Positions 7,013 to 13,988 of a stretch of 15,232 bases of DNA are shown piece by piece. The notes under the pieces are model-generated. The model ran no database searches. It was not told where the DNA came from and worked only from the letters and a program-made list of their open reading frames with translations. The stretch is from UMGS172 sp045578845 (GTDB taxonomy: Bacteria; Bacillota; Clostridia; Oscillospirales; Acutalibacteraceae), in the NCBI GenBank assembly GCA_045578845.1, contig JAZNLA010000046.1, positions 1 through 15,232 of the forward strand, given 5' to 3'. How positions within the stretch are numbered: position 1 is the stretch's first letter; each line of letters opens with the position of its first letter. The position numbers and the translations under genes were made by a program.

Positions 7013-7178
7013 AAAAATCGCTCATTATTTTCTTCGCCATGTTTTCGAGTTCTTTGTCCCCGCTTATTTTTCCTGCACTTTGAATTAAAGTTTCCTGTAC
7101 AAAGGGCGGAAGACTGTTAAAATATTCGCTTTTACTCACATCAAAACTATTGTCGTTTTCTATAGGTCGGTCGGTCAT
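7011..7178 (-). CDS. Small hypothetical protein, 55 residues
   Basis: This is a short gene running from ATG (7176-7178) to TAA (7011-7013). It is strongly supported by a near-perfect ribosome site, AAAGGAGGTGA, 4-5 bases upstream. It begins 14 bases after the stop of the DUF421 gene, so the two are very probably one transcript. The protein is soluble and mostly acidic at the N-terminus, then reads SEYFNSLPPFVQETLIQSAG and a helical C-terminal part ending ENMAKKIMSDF. There is no signal peptide, membrane helix or cysteine. It resembles, from memory only, small clostridial proteins with an LPxxVQET motif. I assign no function. Its stop codon overlaps the T-run of the rpmB terminator. Confidence 0.8.
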   Translation of the reverse strand: MTDRPIENDNSFDVSKSEYFNSLPPFVQETLIQSAGKISGDKELENMAKKIMSDF

Positions 7179-7192
7179 TTTTGTCACCTCCT

Positions 7193-7897
7193 TTATGAGA
7201 AAATATCGCCTTTATGATTAGATATACACTTTTCGTAAAAAGATACAGTGCCGTTTTTATCCACCGTAGCAAGCATAGTGTCATGAAGTTTCATTCTTGA
7301 GGTTTTAAACCTATTTAAAAGCCACTTTTTATCAAACCCTAAAAGCATTAAATTATTTTCAAGTATAACTCCGTCTATGACAACATTTACGGCAAGGGTA
7401 CTGTCAGGCGGTGATAAGTTCATGTCTTTAGGTGTTATAGGTCTAAAGTCAGCCTTGGGCAATATACTTATTTTGCCCGTTTCCTCCATGATTGCCGTCT
7501 GTATTTCAGATATATCAAAATACCCTGCTGTTCGGCATTGGCAAAGGAATTCGTTTATATCAAGCCTTGCTTTTTTAAGCCCATCGTATCGGAATTTACC
7601 TTTATCGTAAAGTACTATCGCCTTACCGCCGAAAAACCGTCTGATTTTAAGCGATTTACAGCAAAGAAAAGATATAAAAGCGGTTGCCAGCCCGTAAATG
7701 ACCATTGCAAGCAGAGGTTTTGACCAATGTTTTTCCAAGGTTGTCGCCATTTCTGCGGCTATCGAGCCTATGGTTATACCGTTTATATAATCAAAAAGCG
7801 ACAGTTCTGATATTTGACGGTTACCTATAATTTTAGCAAGAATGAAAAGTACCGCTAACGAAATAACACTACTGTAAAATATTTTTAAATAGTCCAA
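7193..7897 (-). CDS. YetF/DUF421 family membrane protein
   Basis: The 234-residue protein has the YetF (DUF421) layout. It has about three N-terminal membrane segments (about 5-25, 35-52 and 60-82) and a C-terminal soluble part. The cytosolic domain contains the family pattern LDINEFLCQCRTAGYFDISE (112-131), followed by AIMEETGKISILPK. Relatives occur in several copies in spore formers, and some are found in the spore membrane, but the biochemical role is not established. The start is TTG (7895-7897), chosen because AGGTG lies 5 bases upstream and the first membrane segment follows directly. The 55-residue gene follows in the same transcript. The divergent neighbour is the metal ATPase unit, with promoters possibly overlapping. 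No sigmaG-like promoter was evident. Confidence 0.85.
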   Translation of the reverse strand: MDYLKIFYSSVISLAVLFILAKIIGNRQISELSLFDYINGITIGSIAAEMATTLEKHWSKPLLAMVIYGLATAFISFLCCKSLKIRRFFGGKAIVLYDKGKFRYDGLKKARLDINEFLCQCRTAGYFDISEIQTAIMEETGKISILPKADFRPITPKDMNLSPPDSTLAVNVVIDGVILENNLMLLGFDKKWLLNRFKTSRMKLHDTMLATVDKNGTVSFYEKCISNHKGDIFS

Positions 7898-7954
7898 AAT
7901 CTCACCTAAAAATTATTTTAAATGTATTTTTTACGGCGACCCACTAATTATGTA

Positions 7955-7970
7955 TAGAATGTAAATTCTA
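7955..7970. repeat. Short inverted repeat between divergent promoters
   Basis: TAGAAT and ATTCTA flank a 4-base spacer 10 bases before the ATPase promoter -35. It overlaps the candidate minus-strand -10 and could be an operator half-site pair. It is short enough to be chance in AT-rich DNA. Confidence 0.25.
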
Positions 7971-7986
7971 ACAGTTTGCTTGACAA
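7958..7986 (-). promoter_or_regulatory. Candidate promoter of the DUF421 gene
   Basis: On the minus strand TTGTCA (7981-7986) is followed after 17 bases by TACATT (7958-7963). Its -35 overlaps the -35 of the divergent ATPase promoter. The -10 match is weak. Confidence 0.35.
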
Positions 7987-8008
7987 AGGAAAAATTTAGT
8001 AATATAAT
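7980..8008 (+). promoter_or_regulatory. Consensus sigmaA promoter of the riboswitch-ATPase unit
   Basis: TTGACA (7980-7985) and TATAAT (8003-8008) are both perfect and separated by 17 bases. This is the strongest promoter in the window. Transcription should start near 8015, just before the riboswitch, leaving control to the leader RNA. Confidence 0.92.
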
Positions 8009-8021
8009 TTGATTAAACCGA

Positions 8022-8148
8022 TTTTAAGGGAGTAGCAAGCATAATTTATGCAGCAAGTCAACATTTCTCGGCTTTAAATATAAAGTCTGGCTTGCTTTAA
8101 TTTGCAAGACTTAAAGCAGGCACATGCCAATGCTTTGGGTCTTTTTTT
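8022..8148 (+). promoter_or_regulatory. yybP-ykoY type (Mn2+-sensing) riboswitch
   Basis: The leader contains AAGGGAGTAGC (8026-8036) and GTCAACATTTCTCGG (8057-8071), two hallmarks of the yybP-ykoY family, which senses Mn2+. Visible helices are 8035-8040 with 8090-8095, and a hairpin at 8070-8087. A basal helix of 8023-8028 with 8110-8115 overlaps the 5' arm of the following terminator (8106-8118). An aptamer stabilised by ligand would therefore block the terminator, which fits an ON switch. A competing pairing exists between 8093-8100 and 8111-8118. The gene below is a cation-exporting ATPase, a known partner of this riboswitch class. The helix assignments are mine by eye. Confidence 0.78.
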
Positions 8149-8149
8149 G
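8106..8149 (+). terminator. Riboswitch-controlled terminator
   Basis: Positions 8106-8118 pair with 8131-8143 (13 bp including two G-U pairs), with a small GGC/GCC hairpin in the loop. A run of T (8142-8148) follows. It lies between the aptamer and the ATPase start, as an expression platform would. Confidence 0.8.
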
Positions 8150-8196
8150 TTTAGACTTAAGCATTTTGGGTATACCAATTTTAGGGAGGAAACAAT

Positions 8197-10833
8197 ATGC
8201 GTTACTACTGTGAAGAAAAAGAAAAAGTTTTAGAAGCCTTAAACGTTACCGAAAGCGGCCTTAGTTCTGCCGATGCCGAAAAAAGACTTTTGGAAAACGG
8301 TAAAAACCGTCTTAAAGAGGTAAAGGGTAAATCGCTTATAGTTAGATTTTTAGAACAACTTGCCGACCCCATGATTATTATTTTGATAGTCGCCGCCGTT
8401 GTAAGCGGTGTTATAGCCGTTTTGGAAAACGAAAGTTTTGCCGATGTAATTATCATTGCCGCCGTTGTAATTGCCAATGCGGTGCTCGGCGTTTACCAAG
8501 AAAGCAAAGCAGAAAAGGCTATTGATGCTTTACAAAAAATGTCAGCAGCAAAATCAAAGGTTATGCGTGACGGCGAAGTCACTATACTTAACAGCGAAGA
8601 CCTCACTGTAGGCGATGTAGTGTTGCTCGAAGCTGGTGACTCGGTACCTGCCGATGCAAGGATTATCGACAGTGCCGAACTAAAAACCGAAGAATCAGCA
8701 CTTACAGGCGAATCACTGCCCGTAAACAAATTTATTAATATTATAAATTTAAAAGACGACCAAAAAGATGTACCGTTAGGCGACCGTAAAAATATGCTTT
8801 ACATGGGCAGTACGGTGGTTTACGGCAGAGCAAAAGCCGTTATCACCGCTACGGGTATGAATACCGAAATGGGTAAGATTGCCGACGCTTTGCAAAAGGC
8901 GGAAGACGGCCAAACTCCGTTGCAGTTAAAACTCAAGCAACTGTCTAAAATCCTTACATGGTTGGTACTTGGCATTTGTATTATTGTCTTCGGTGTTCAA
9001 CTTATTAAAGCAGGTACCCTTAATTTAGATGTTGCACTTAGTTCGTTTATGGTTGCGGTGTCCTTGGCAGTTGCTGCCATTCCCGAAGGTCTTGCCGCAG
9101 TTGTTACGGTGGTGCTTTCAATCGGAGTCACCAACATGTCCAAACGTGGTGCCATAATAAGAAAATTAACCGCCGTTGAAACCTTAGGCTGTGCCGAAAT
9201 CATATGTTCGGACAAAACAGGCACTTTAACACAAAATAAAATGACCGTTGTGGAAACCTTTTCCTTCGATGAGCCTCTTTGTGCTAAAGCAATGGCACTT
9301 TGCAGTGATGCCGAACTGTCACACGACGGCTCTGTTACGGGTGAGCCTACAGAAGCGGCTTTGGTAGCCTTTGCAAACAGTATAGGTTTAAATAAAAACG
9401 ATTTAAAGTCAAATTCCCCGCGTATAGGTGAGGCACCGTTTGACTCGTCACGCAAAATGATGTCAACCGTTCACAGTACTGCCAACGGCTTTGTACAGTA
9501 CACAAAAGGAGCACCTGATGTTATAATTTCAAGGTGCAAATTCATTTTAAAAGACGGAAAAATATCACCTCTTTCAAAAGAAGAAACCGAAGAACTGCTT
9601 AAAAACAACAAACGTATGGCAGATAAAGCACTTAGAGTTTTAGCCTGTGCTATGAAAATTTATGACTCTAAGCCTAATAGTTTCAGTGCCGAAACCTTGG
9701 AAAACGACCTTTGCTTTATCGGTCTTTGCGGTATGATTGACCCCGTAAGGCCTGAGGTGAAAGATGCTATAAAAAGGTGCGAAACCGCAGGTATTCGGCC
9801 TATTATGATTACGGGTGACCATATTGACACTGCCGTTGCCATTGCCACAGAACTCGGCATTTTAAAAGACGGTTTCAGAGCATTATCAGGCTCCGAACTT
9901 GAACTTTTAAGTGATGATGAATTTAAAGAAATATTTAAAAATATCAGCGTTTATGCAAGGGTACAACCCGAACACAAAACCCGAATTGTAACCGCGTGGC
10001 AAAATGCAGGTTATGTAACCGCCATGACAGGTGACGGCGTAAATGATGCACCGTCAATAAAAACCGCTGATATCGGTGTCGGTATGGGTATTACAGGTAC
10101 CGATGTCACCAAAAACGTAGCCGATATGGTACTGACCGACGACAACTTTGCCACTATAGTCGGTGCGGTTGAGGAAGGCAGAAGAATATACGATAATATA
10201 AGAAAAGCCATTCAGTTCTTGCTCGGCTCAAATCTAAGCGAAGTATTATGTATCTTCTTTTCAACCTTAATGGGATTTACAATTTTAAAACCCGTACACC
10301 TTTTATGGATTAACTTGGTAACCGACTGTTTCCCAGCTTTGGCACTGGGCACCGAAAAGGCAGAACCGGGAATTATGAAACGCAAACCCCGCGACAAGTC
10401 GGCAGGCATTTTCTCAGACGGTATGGGCATAGATATTTTATATCAAGGTGTATTGGTTACCGTACTTGTTATGGCATCATACTTTATCGGTCACTTTTTA
10501 GAAACCGGAAATTTTGCCATAACCAATAGCGACCACGGTATGACTATGGCTTTCCTTACCCTGTCATTCGCCGAAATTTTCCATAGTTTTAATATGCGTT
10601 CAAGGACTAAGAGTTTACTGAGTTTAAAAGGACAAAACAAGATGTTGCTTTTCGCCGCATTAGGCTCTTTTATAGCCACAACCTTGGTTTGTGAAGTACC
10701 GTTCTTAGCCAACGCTTTCGGATTTGCAAGTGTAGAAATCACCGAATACTTGACCGCTATAGGTTTAGGATTCCTTGTAATACCGATAGTAGAACTTGTA
10801 AAACTAATGACAAGAAAATTTAAAAGCAAATAA
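8197..10833 (+). CDS. P2A-type cation-transporting ATPase (Ca2+/Mn2+ exporter)
   Basis: This membrane pump should expel Ca2+ and/or Mn2+ at the cost of ATP. The 878 residues carry an N-terminal cation-ATPase domain, the actuator motif TGES (170-173), the phosphorylated Asp339 in CSDKTGT, and TGDGVND (611-617). The ion-site residues of sarcoplasmic-type pumps all appear: PEGL with Glu297 in helix 4, Asn679 and Glu682 in helix 5, Asn706/Thr709/Asp710 (NLVTD) in helix 6, and Glu793 in helix 8. So both cation sites seem intact, unlike some single-site bacterial pumps. The start ATG has GGGAGGA 7 bases upstream. It lies under a Mn2+-type riboswitch and a consensus promoter, arguing for a role in relieving Mn2+ excess. 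Ca2+ as the main substrate cannot be excluded. Confidence 0.93.
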   Translation: MRYYCEEKEKVLEALNVTESGLSSADAEKRLLENGKNRLKEVKGKSLIVRFLEQLADPMIIILIVAAVVSGVIAVLENESFADVIIIAAVVIANAVLGVYQESKAEKAIDALQKMSAAKSKVMRDGEVTILNSEDLTVGDVVLLEAGDSVPADARIIDSAELKTEESALTGESLPVNKFINIINLKDDQKDVPLGDRKNMLYMGSTVVYGRAKAVITATGMNTEMGKIADALQKAEDGQTPLQLKLKQLSKILTWLVLGICIIVFGVQLIKAGTLNLDVALSSFMVAVSLAVAAIPEGLAAVVTVVLSIGVTNMSKRGAIIRKLTAVETLGCAEIICSDKTGTLTQNKMTVVETFSFDEPLCAKAMALCSDAELSHDGSVTGEPTEAALVAFANSIGLNKNDLKSNSPRIGEAPFDSSRKMMSTVHSTANGFVQYTKGAPDVIISRCKFILKDGKISPLSKEETEELLKNNKRMADKALRVLACAMKIYDSKPNSFSAETLENDLCFIGLCGMIDPVRPEVKDAIKRCETAGIRPIMITGDHIDTAVAIATELGILKDGFRALSGSELELLSDDEFKEIFKNISVYARVQPEHKTRIVTAWQNAGYVTAMTGDGVNDAPSIKTADIGVGMGITGTDVTKNVADMVLTDDNFATIVGAVEEGRRIYDNIRKAIQFLLGSNLSEVLCIFFSTLMGFTILKPVHLLWINLVTDCFPALALGTEKAEPGIMKRKPRDKSAGIFSDGMGIDILYQGVLVTVLVMASYFIGHFLETGNFAITNSDHGMTMAFLTLSFAEIFHSFNMRSRTKSLLSLKGQNKMLLFAALGSFIATTLVCEVPFLANAFGFASVEITEYLTAIGLGFLVIPIVELVKLMTRKFKSK

Positions 10834-10836
10834 AGG

Positions 10837-10872
10837 AAAAGTGCGTTTTGAAATTCAAAACGCACTTTTTTT
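10837..10872 (+). terminator. Bidirectional terminator between the ATPase and the SufB-like gene
   Basis: A 14-bp stem (10837-10850 with 10856-10869) has a 5-base loop and abuts both stop codons. It is followed by a T-run on the plus strand and CTTTTCCTTT on the minus strand. It separates two convergent units. Confidence 0.88.
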
Positions 10873-11794
10873 ATCTTAAAAATCCATTTACAATCTGTTC
10901 TTCTGCCTGCTTTTCATCAAGACCTAAAGTCATAAGTTTAATAAGTTGCTCACCGGCAATTTTTCCTATAGCCGCCTCATGAATAAGCCCCGCTTCAACA
11001 TGATTGGCGTTGATTTTAGGTACGGCACTGACCGTAGCATCATCCATGATAATCGCATCACATTCTGTATGCCCTGTACAACGGTTATTACCGTTTATAT
11101 TGGAAATAAACAGTTGATGTGACTTATCCTTAGCGACCGAACGGGAAATAACATGAGCCTTGCAGTTTTCTCCGTTCATATCAACCGAGAAATCAGTTGT
11201 TGCCGACTGATTTCCGTGTGTCATTATTTTTTCCTTTATAATAAGCGTTGCATTTTTACCCAACTTGGCATTAGTAACACGGCAGGTAGAGTCAACACCC
11301 TTTATTTGAGCGGTTTCCATTTCGACATATCCGCCCTCATCTACATTTATAACGGTAGTAGGATTCATAATCCTTTCGCCGTTGCCGTCACCCTCACCAT
11401 AGTGTTTTTCAACATACCGCACCTTGGCATTTTTACCTACAAAGAAGGAATGTATACCGCTGTGCTCTGCCCCGCTGTCACCGTCATTGTGAATACCGCA
11501 GCCTGCAACAATCGTAATATCCGCATCGTCGCCGATATAAAAATCGTTATAAACGGTTTCGGTTAAACCTGCTTTAGATAACACTACCGGAATATGAACG
11601 CTTTCATTTTTAGTACCCGCTTTGATTATAATATCTATACCGGGTTTATCTGTTTTGGTCACAATATCAATATTGGCGGTAGTTTTTCTTCCCGCCGACT
11701 CACCGTTGGCACGGATATTATAAGCACCTTCGGGAATATCGTGAAGACCTGCAACCTGCTCTAATAACTGTTTTTGAATACTGTCAAGTGCCAT
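10871..11794 (-). CDS. SufB/SufD-family Fe-S assembly protein, minimal SMS type
   Basis: This is the scaffold-side partner of the SufC-like ATPase in Fe-S cluster assembly. The protein has 307 residues, much shorter than SufB (about 470), and lacks its N-terminal part. It keeps the beta-helix core and the C-terminal helical region. Cys245 (in HTECDAI) lines up with the essential Cys of SufB, and His272-Glu273 (in GLIHEAAIGKI) with its His-Glu pair, so it resembles SufB more than SufD. The start is ATG 11792-11794, 2 bases after the sufC stop, with GGAGGGG inside the end of sufC 5 bases upstream. An ATG at 11830 would read through the sufC end with no ribosome site. No sufS, sufU, sufD or sufA lies nearby, which matches the two-gene SmsCB layout of anaerobes. 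Confidence 0.88.
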   Translation of the reverse strand: MALDSIQKQLLEQVAGLHDIPEGAYNIRANGESAGRKTTANIDIVTKTDKPGIDIIIKAGTKNESVHIPVVLSKAGLTETVYNDFYIGDDADITIVAGCGIHNDGDSGAEHSGIHSFFVGKNAKVRYVEKHYGEGDGNGERIMNPTTVINVDEGGYVEMETAQIKGVDSTCRVTNAKLGKNATLIIKEKIMTHGNQSATTDFSVDMNGENCKAHVISRSVAKDKSHQLFISNINGNNRCTGHTECDAIIMDDATVSAVPKINANHVEAGLIHEAAIGKIAGEQLIKLMTLGLDEKQAEEQIVNGFLR

Positions 11795-11796
11795 TT

Positions 11797-12522
11797 TTAC
11801 CCCTCCAACTTTTCGGTCAATACCGAACATGATGTACCGGTAAGAAGTCCGGGTAAAATGCCGTCTTTACTTCCGTCCTCGCGGATTTTACCGTCAGCGA
11901 CAACGATAATACGGTCGGCAATATTAAGTATACGTTCTTGGTGTGAGATAATGATAATAGAGCCGTTTATCTTTTCGCACATTTTCTCAAAAACTGCAAT
12001 TAAATTACCAAAACTCCAAAGGTCGATACCTGCTTCAGGCTCATCAAAAAGGGTAAGTTCTGTACCCCTTGCCATAGCCATTGCAATCTCAATTCTTTTA
12101 AGTTCGCCGCCCGAAAGGCTCGCATTAACCTCACGGTTTACATAATCTCTCGCACAAAGGCCTACCTCTGAAAGGTAACCGCAAACATCTGAAATATTAA
12201 GTTCCTTACCGCTTGCAAGTTTAATAAGGTCGCGGACTGTAATGCCTTTAAACCTTACAGGTTGCTGAAAAGCATAACTTATTCCCATTCTTGCACGTTC
12301 TGTAACGTTTTTTTCGGTAATATCAACTCCGTTAAACAAAATCTTACCGGAAGTAGGTGTATATATACCCGCAATAAGTTTTGCCAAGGTTGATTTACCG
12401 CCGCCGTTAGGACCTGTAAGTGCTACAAAACGCTCGTCAATGGTAAGGCTGATATCATTTATTATATCCTTTGTCCCCTCAGCACCTTCGGCACTGAACG
12501 AAACATTTTTCAACTCTAACAT
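11797..12522 (-). CDS. sufC: SufC-type ABC ATPase of the minimal Fe-S system
   Basis: This cytosolic ABC ATPase powers Fe-S assembly with the SufB-like protein encoded next to it. The 241 residues contain Walker A GPNGGGKST (37-45), the Q-loop FQQP (85-88), signature LSGGE (136-140), Walker B LTLFDEPEAGID (156-167) and the switch His194. The DEPEAGID wording is typical of SufC. The start ATG has AGGAGG 5 bases upstream. It is translationally coupled to the next gene, whose ribosome site lies in its last codons. It has its own promoter in the gap after bioY. SmsC would be an equally fitting name. Confidence 0.92.
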   Translation of the reverse strand: MLELKNVSFSAEGAEGTKDIINDISLTIDERFVALTGPNGGGKSTLAKLIAGIYTPTSGKILFNGVDITEKNVTERARMGISYAFQQPVRFKGITVRDLIKLASGKELNISDVCGYLSEVGLCARDYVNREVNASLSGGELKRIEIAMAMARGTELTLFDEPEAGIDLWSFGNLIAVFEKMCEKINGSIIIISHQERILNIADRIIVVADGKIREDGSKDGILPGLLTGTSCSVLTEKLEG

Positions 12523-12552
12523 GAGTTCCTCCTAAAATCTTATTCCTTATAT

Positions 12553-12580
12553 ATTATACATACTTTTCTTTATTTATCAA
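12553..12580 (-). promoter_or_regulatory. Promoter of the sufC-sufB-like pair
   Basis: On the minus strand TTGATA (12575-12580) is followed after 16 bases by a perfect TATAAT (12553-12558), about 30 bases before the sufC start. No clear Rrf2/IscR-type site was seen. No terminator separates bioY from it, so readthrough from bioY is possible. Confidence 0.65.
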
Positions 12581-12595
12581 GCAGGATTTAACAGT

Positions 12596-13132
12596 TTATT
12601 TCAATTTTATTTTAACCCTGCTTACAATAACGGTTGCGATAATAATTTTCAGCATATCAAAAAAGATAAACGGCACAACTGTTGTAAGTACGGCACTTAA
12701 AAACCCTTTATTAGAAGTATAAACCCAACAAAACCATGCAACACCGCATACATAGCAAACAAGTTGTGCCAAAACAAACGCCGATATAAGCCTTGATTTG
12801 CTGTTATGCTTTCGGTTGTATAAAAGACCAATAGTGACTGCTGCGGGCAAAAAGCCCAGCAAAAAGCCGCCCGTACTTCCCATGAGTACACCAACTCCGC
12901 CTTGAAATCCATGGAAAACAGGCAAACCAACAACGCCCAACAATATGTAAGTAACGGTTGCCACAAATCCTCTTTTAAAGCCTAAAATTGCCACTGCGGT
13001 AAAAACACCCAAAGTTTGCATAGTAAAGGGGACCGCAAAAGCGGGCACCGAAATTTGAGCAGACATGATTATTATGGCGGTAAAAAGCGAAACCAATGCA
13101 ATATTGTAAATAACCCTATTCTTACTTTTCAA
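12596..13132 (-). CDS. bioY: BioY biotin-uptake protein (ECF S-component)
   Basis: This membrane protein captures biotin, alone or with a shared ECF AT module; no ecfA or ecfT gene is in the window. Family motifs are clear: VPFTMQTLGVFTAVAILG, then YILLGVVGLPVF, GFQGGVGVLMGSTGGFLLGF and the C-terminal FFDMLKIIIATV, with about six helices. The start is not ATG. A GTG at 13139-13141 has no ribosome site. The TTG at 13130-13132 has GGTGA 5 bases upstream and is preferred; the protein then has 178 residues. The perfect AAAGGAGGT further upstream lies inside the promoter spacer and should not be transcribed. The neighbour system makes Fe-S clusters, which biotin synthase needs, but that link is only suggestive. 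BirA control could not be shown. Confidence 0.9.
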   Translation of the reverse strand: MKSKNRVIYNIALVSLFTAIIIMSAQISVPAFAVPFTMQTLGVFTAVAILGFKRGFVATVTYILLGVVGLPVFHGFQGGVGVLMGSTGGFLLGFLPAAVTIGLLYNRKHNSKSRLISAFVLAQLVCYVCGVAWFCWVYTSNKGFLSAVLTTVVPFIFFDMLKIIIATVIVSRVKIKLK

Positions 13133-13162
13133 CCAAATCACCGCCGTTTTTAATATATCATT

Positions 13163-13191
13163 ATTATACTTACCTCCTTTTATAAAGTCAA
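13163..13191 (-). promoter_or_regulatory. Promoter of bioY
   Basis: On the minus strand TTGACT (13186-13191) is followed after 17 bases by a perfect TATAAT (13163-13168). The predicted leader is only about 20-25 bases to the TTG start. A GGTTGACTT at the -35 recalls one half of a BirA operator, but the other half is not clear. Confidence 0.7.
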
Positions 13192-13236
13192 CCGAATGGG
13201 TGTTGCAAACTATATTACCAAGTTTTCATTTTATGA

Positions 13237-13265
13237 TTGCAAAGTGACAAGAAATTTGATATAAT
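13237..13265 (+). promoter_or_regulatory. Promoter of trmB-dac
   Basis: TTGCAA (13237-13242) is followed after 17 bases by a perfect TATAAT (13260-13265), with the trmB ATG at 13303. It diverges from the bioY promoter. Confidence 0.65.
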
Positions 13266-13302
13266 AACAATATATTTGTTTTTTTGATTTGGGTGACACT
13301 CT

Positions 13303-13983
13303 ATGAGAATGAAACGCTTAAAGCATCTCGAAGACCGAAAACAGGCTTGCGGCGATATTTTAAAGTCGGCTTTCAGCGAAGAACTTAACTTTCAAAAAGC
13401 CGATGCTGTTAAGGATTTTATAGACCTTGAGGAATGGTTCGGACAAAACCGCCCGTTACTGATTGATGTAGGTTGCGGCAAAGGTCAGTTCGCATGCGAA
13501 CTTGCTAAGCAAAACCCCGATTGCAATGTTTTGGCTATCGAAAAAAACAGTAATGTTATAGTACAAGCCGCCGAAAAAGCACTGGAACAAGGCATTACCA
13601 ACCTACGGTTTTTAAAATCGGGTGCCGAATATTTAACCAAATATATAGAGGGTGGAAAAGCAAAACGAATTTATCTCAACTTTTCCTGCCCGTTCCCCAA
13701 AAAAGGACAGCAAAGCCACAGACTTACAAGTCCTACCTTTTTGAGGCTTTACGAAATTTTGTTGGCAAAAGACGGTGAAATCCACCAAAAAACCGACAAC
13801 CGCATACTTTTTGAATATTCGATTGAGCAGTTATCAAACTACGGTTTTACTTTAAAAAATGTTTCACTTGATTTACATAGCAGCAATTTTGAAAATAATA
13901 TAGTCACTGAATACGAGAAAAAATTTGTTTCCTTAGGATTACCTATCTACCGCCTTGAGGCATATTTTAAAACAAAGGATTAA
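13303..13983 (+). CDS. trmB: tRNA (guanine-N7)-methyltransferase, divergent
   Basis: This SAM-dependent enzyme makes m7G46 in tRNA. The 226 residues show the SAM loop DVGCGKG (55-61), acidic Glu80, TDNR (164-167) and the C-terminal TEYEKKF (202-208) with PIYRLEA. The usual substrate-binding stretch NFSDPWPKKRHxKRRL is rewritten here as NFSCPFPKKGQQSHRL (126-141). The conserved Asp is Cys129, and the Arg, His and Arg that follow are Gly135, Gln136 and His139. Whether it still acts at G46 is therefore uncertain. It may simply be a clade-specific form. The ATG has GGGTGA 6 bases upstream; a second in-frame ATG two codons later is less well placed. It leads the carboxypeptidase gene by 5 bases and has a good promoter. 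Confidence 0.85.
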   Translation: MRMKRLKHLEDRKQACGDILKSAFSEELNFQKADAVKDFIDLEEWFGQNRPLLIDVGCGKGQFACELAKQNPDCNVLAIEKNSNVIVQAAEKALEQGITNLRFLKSGAEYLTKYIEGGKAKRIYLNFSCPFPKKGQQSHRLTSPTFLRLYEILLAKDGEIHQKTDNRILFEYSIEQLSNYGFTLKNVSLDLHSSNFENNIVTEYEKKFVSLGLPIYRLEAYFKTKD

Positions 13984-13988
13984 ATCTC

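Noticed and set aside
7898..8196. T-box leader or other riboswitch class before the ATPase
   Set aside because: No T-box core or other class signature was seen, while GGGAGTAG and CAACATTTC match yybP-ykoY.
11153..11566. 137-codon open frame on the plus strand within the SufB-like gene
   Set aside because: It lies wholly antisense to a clear coding gene, with no ribosome site or recognisable motif.
11795..11830. Upstream ATG at 11828-11830 as the start of the SufB-like gene
   Set aside because: It would overlap the end of sufC, has no ribosome site, and adds 12 residues that merely read the sufC tail in another frame. The ATG at 11792-11794 has GGAGGGG at 5 bases.
13150..13180. Frameshift at the 5' end of bioY, suggested by a strong SD and an out-of-frame ATG
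   Set aside because: The SD falls inside a well-spaced promoter, and the protein is complete from the TTG, so no frameshift is needed.
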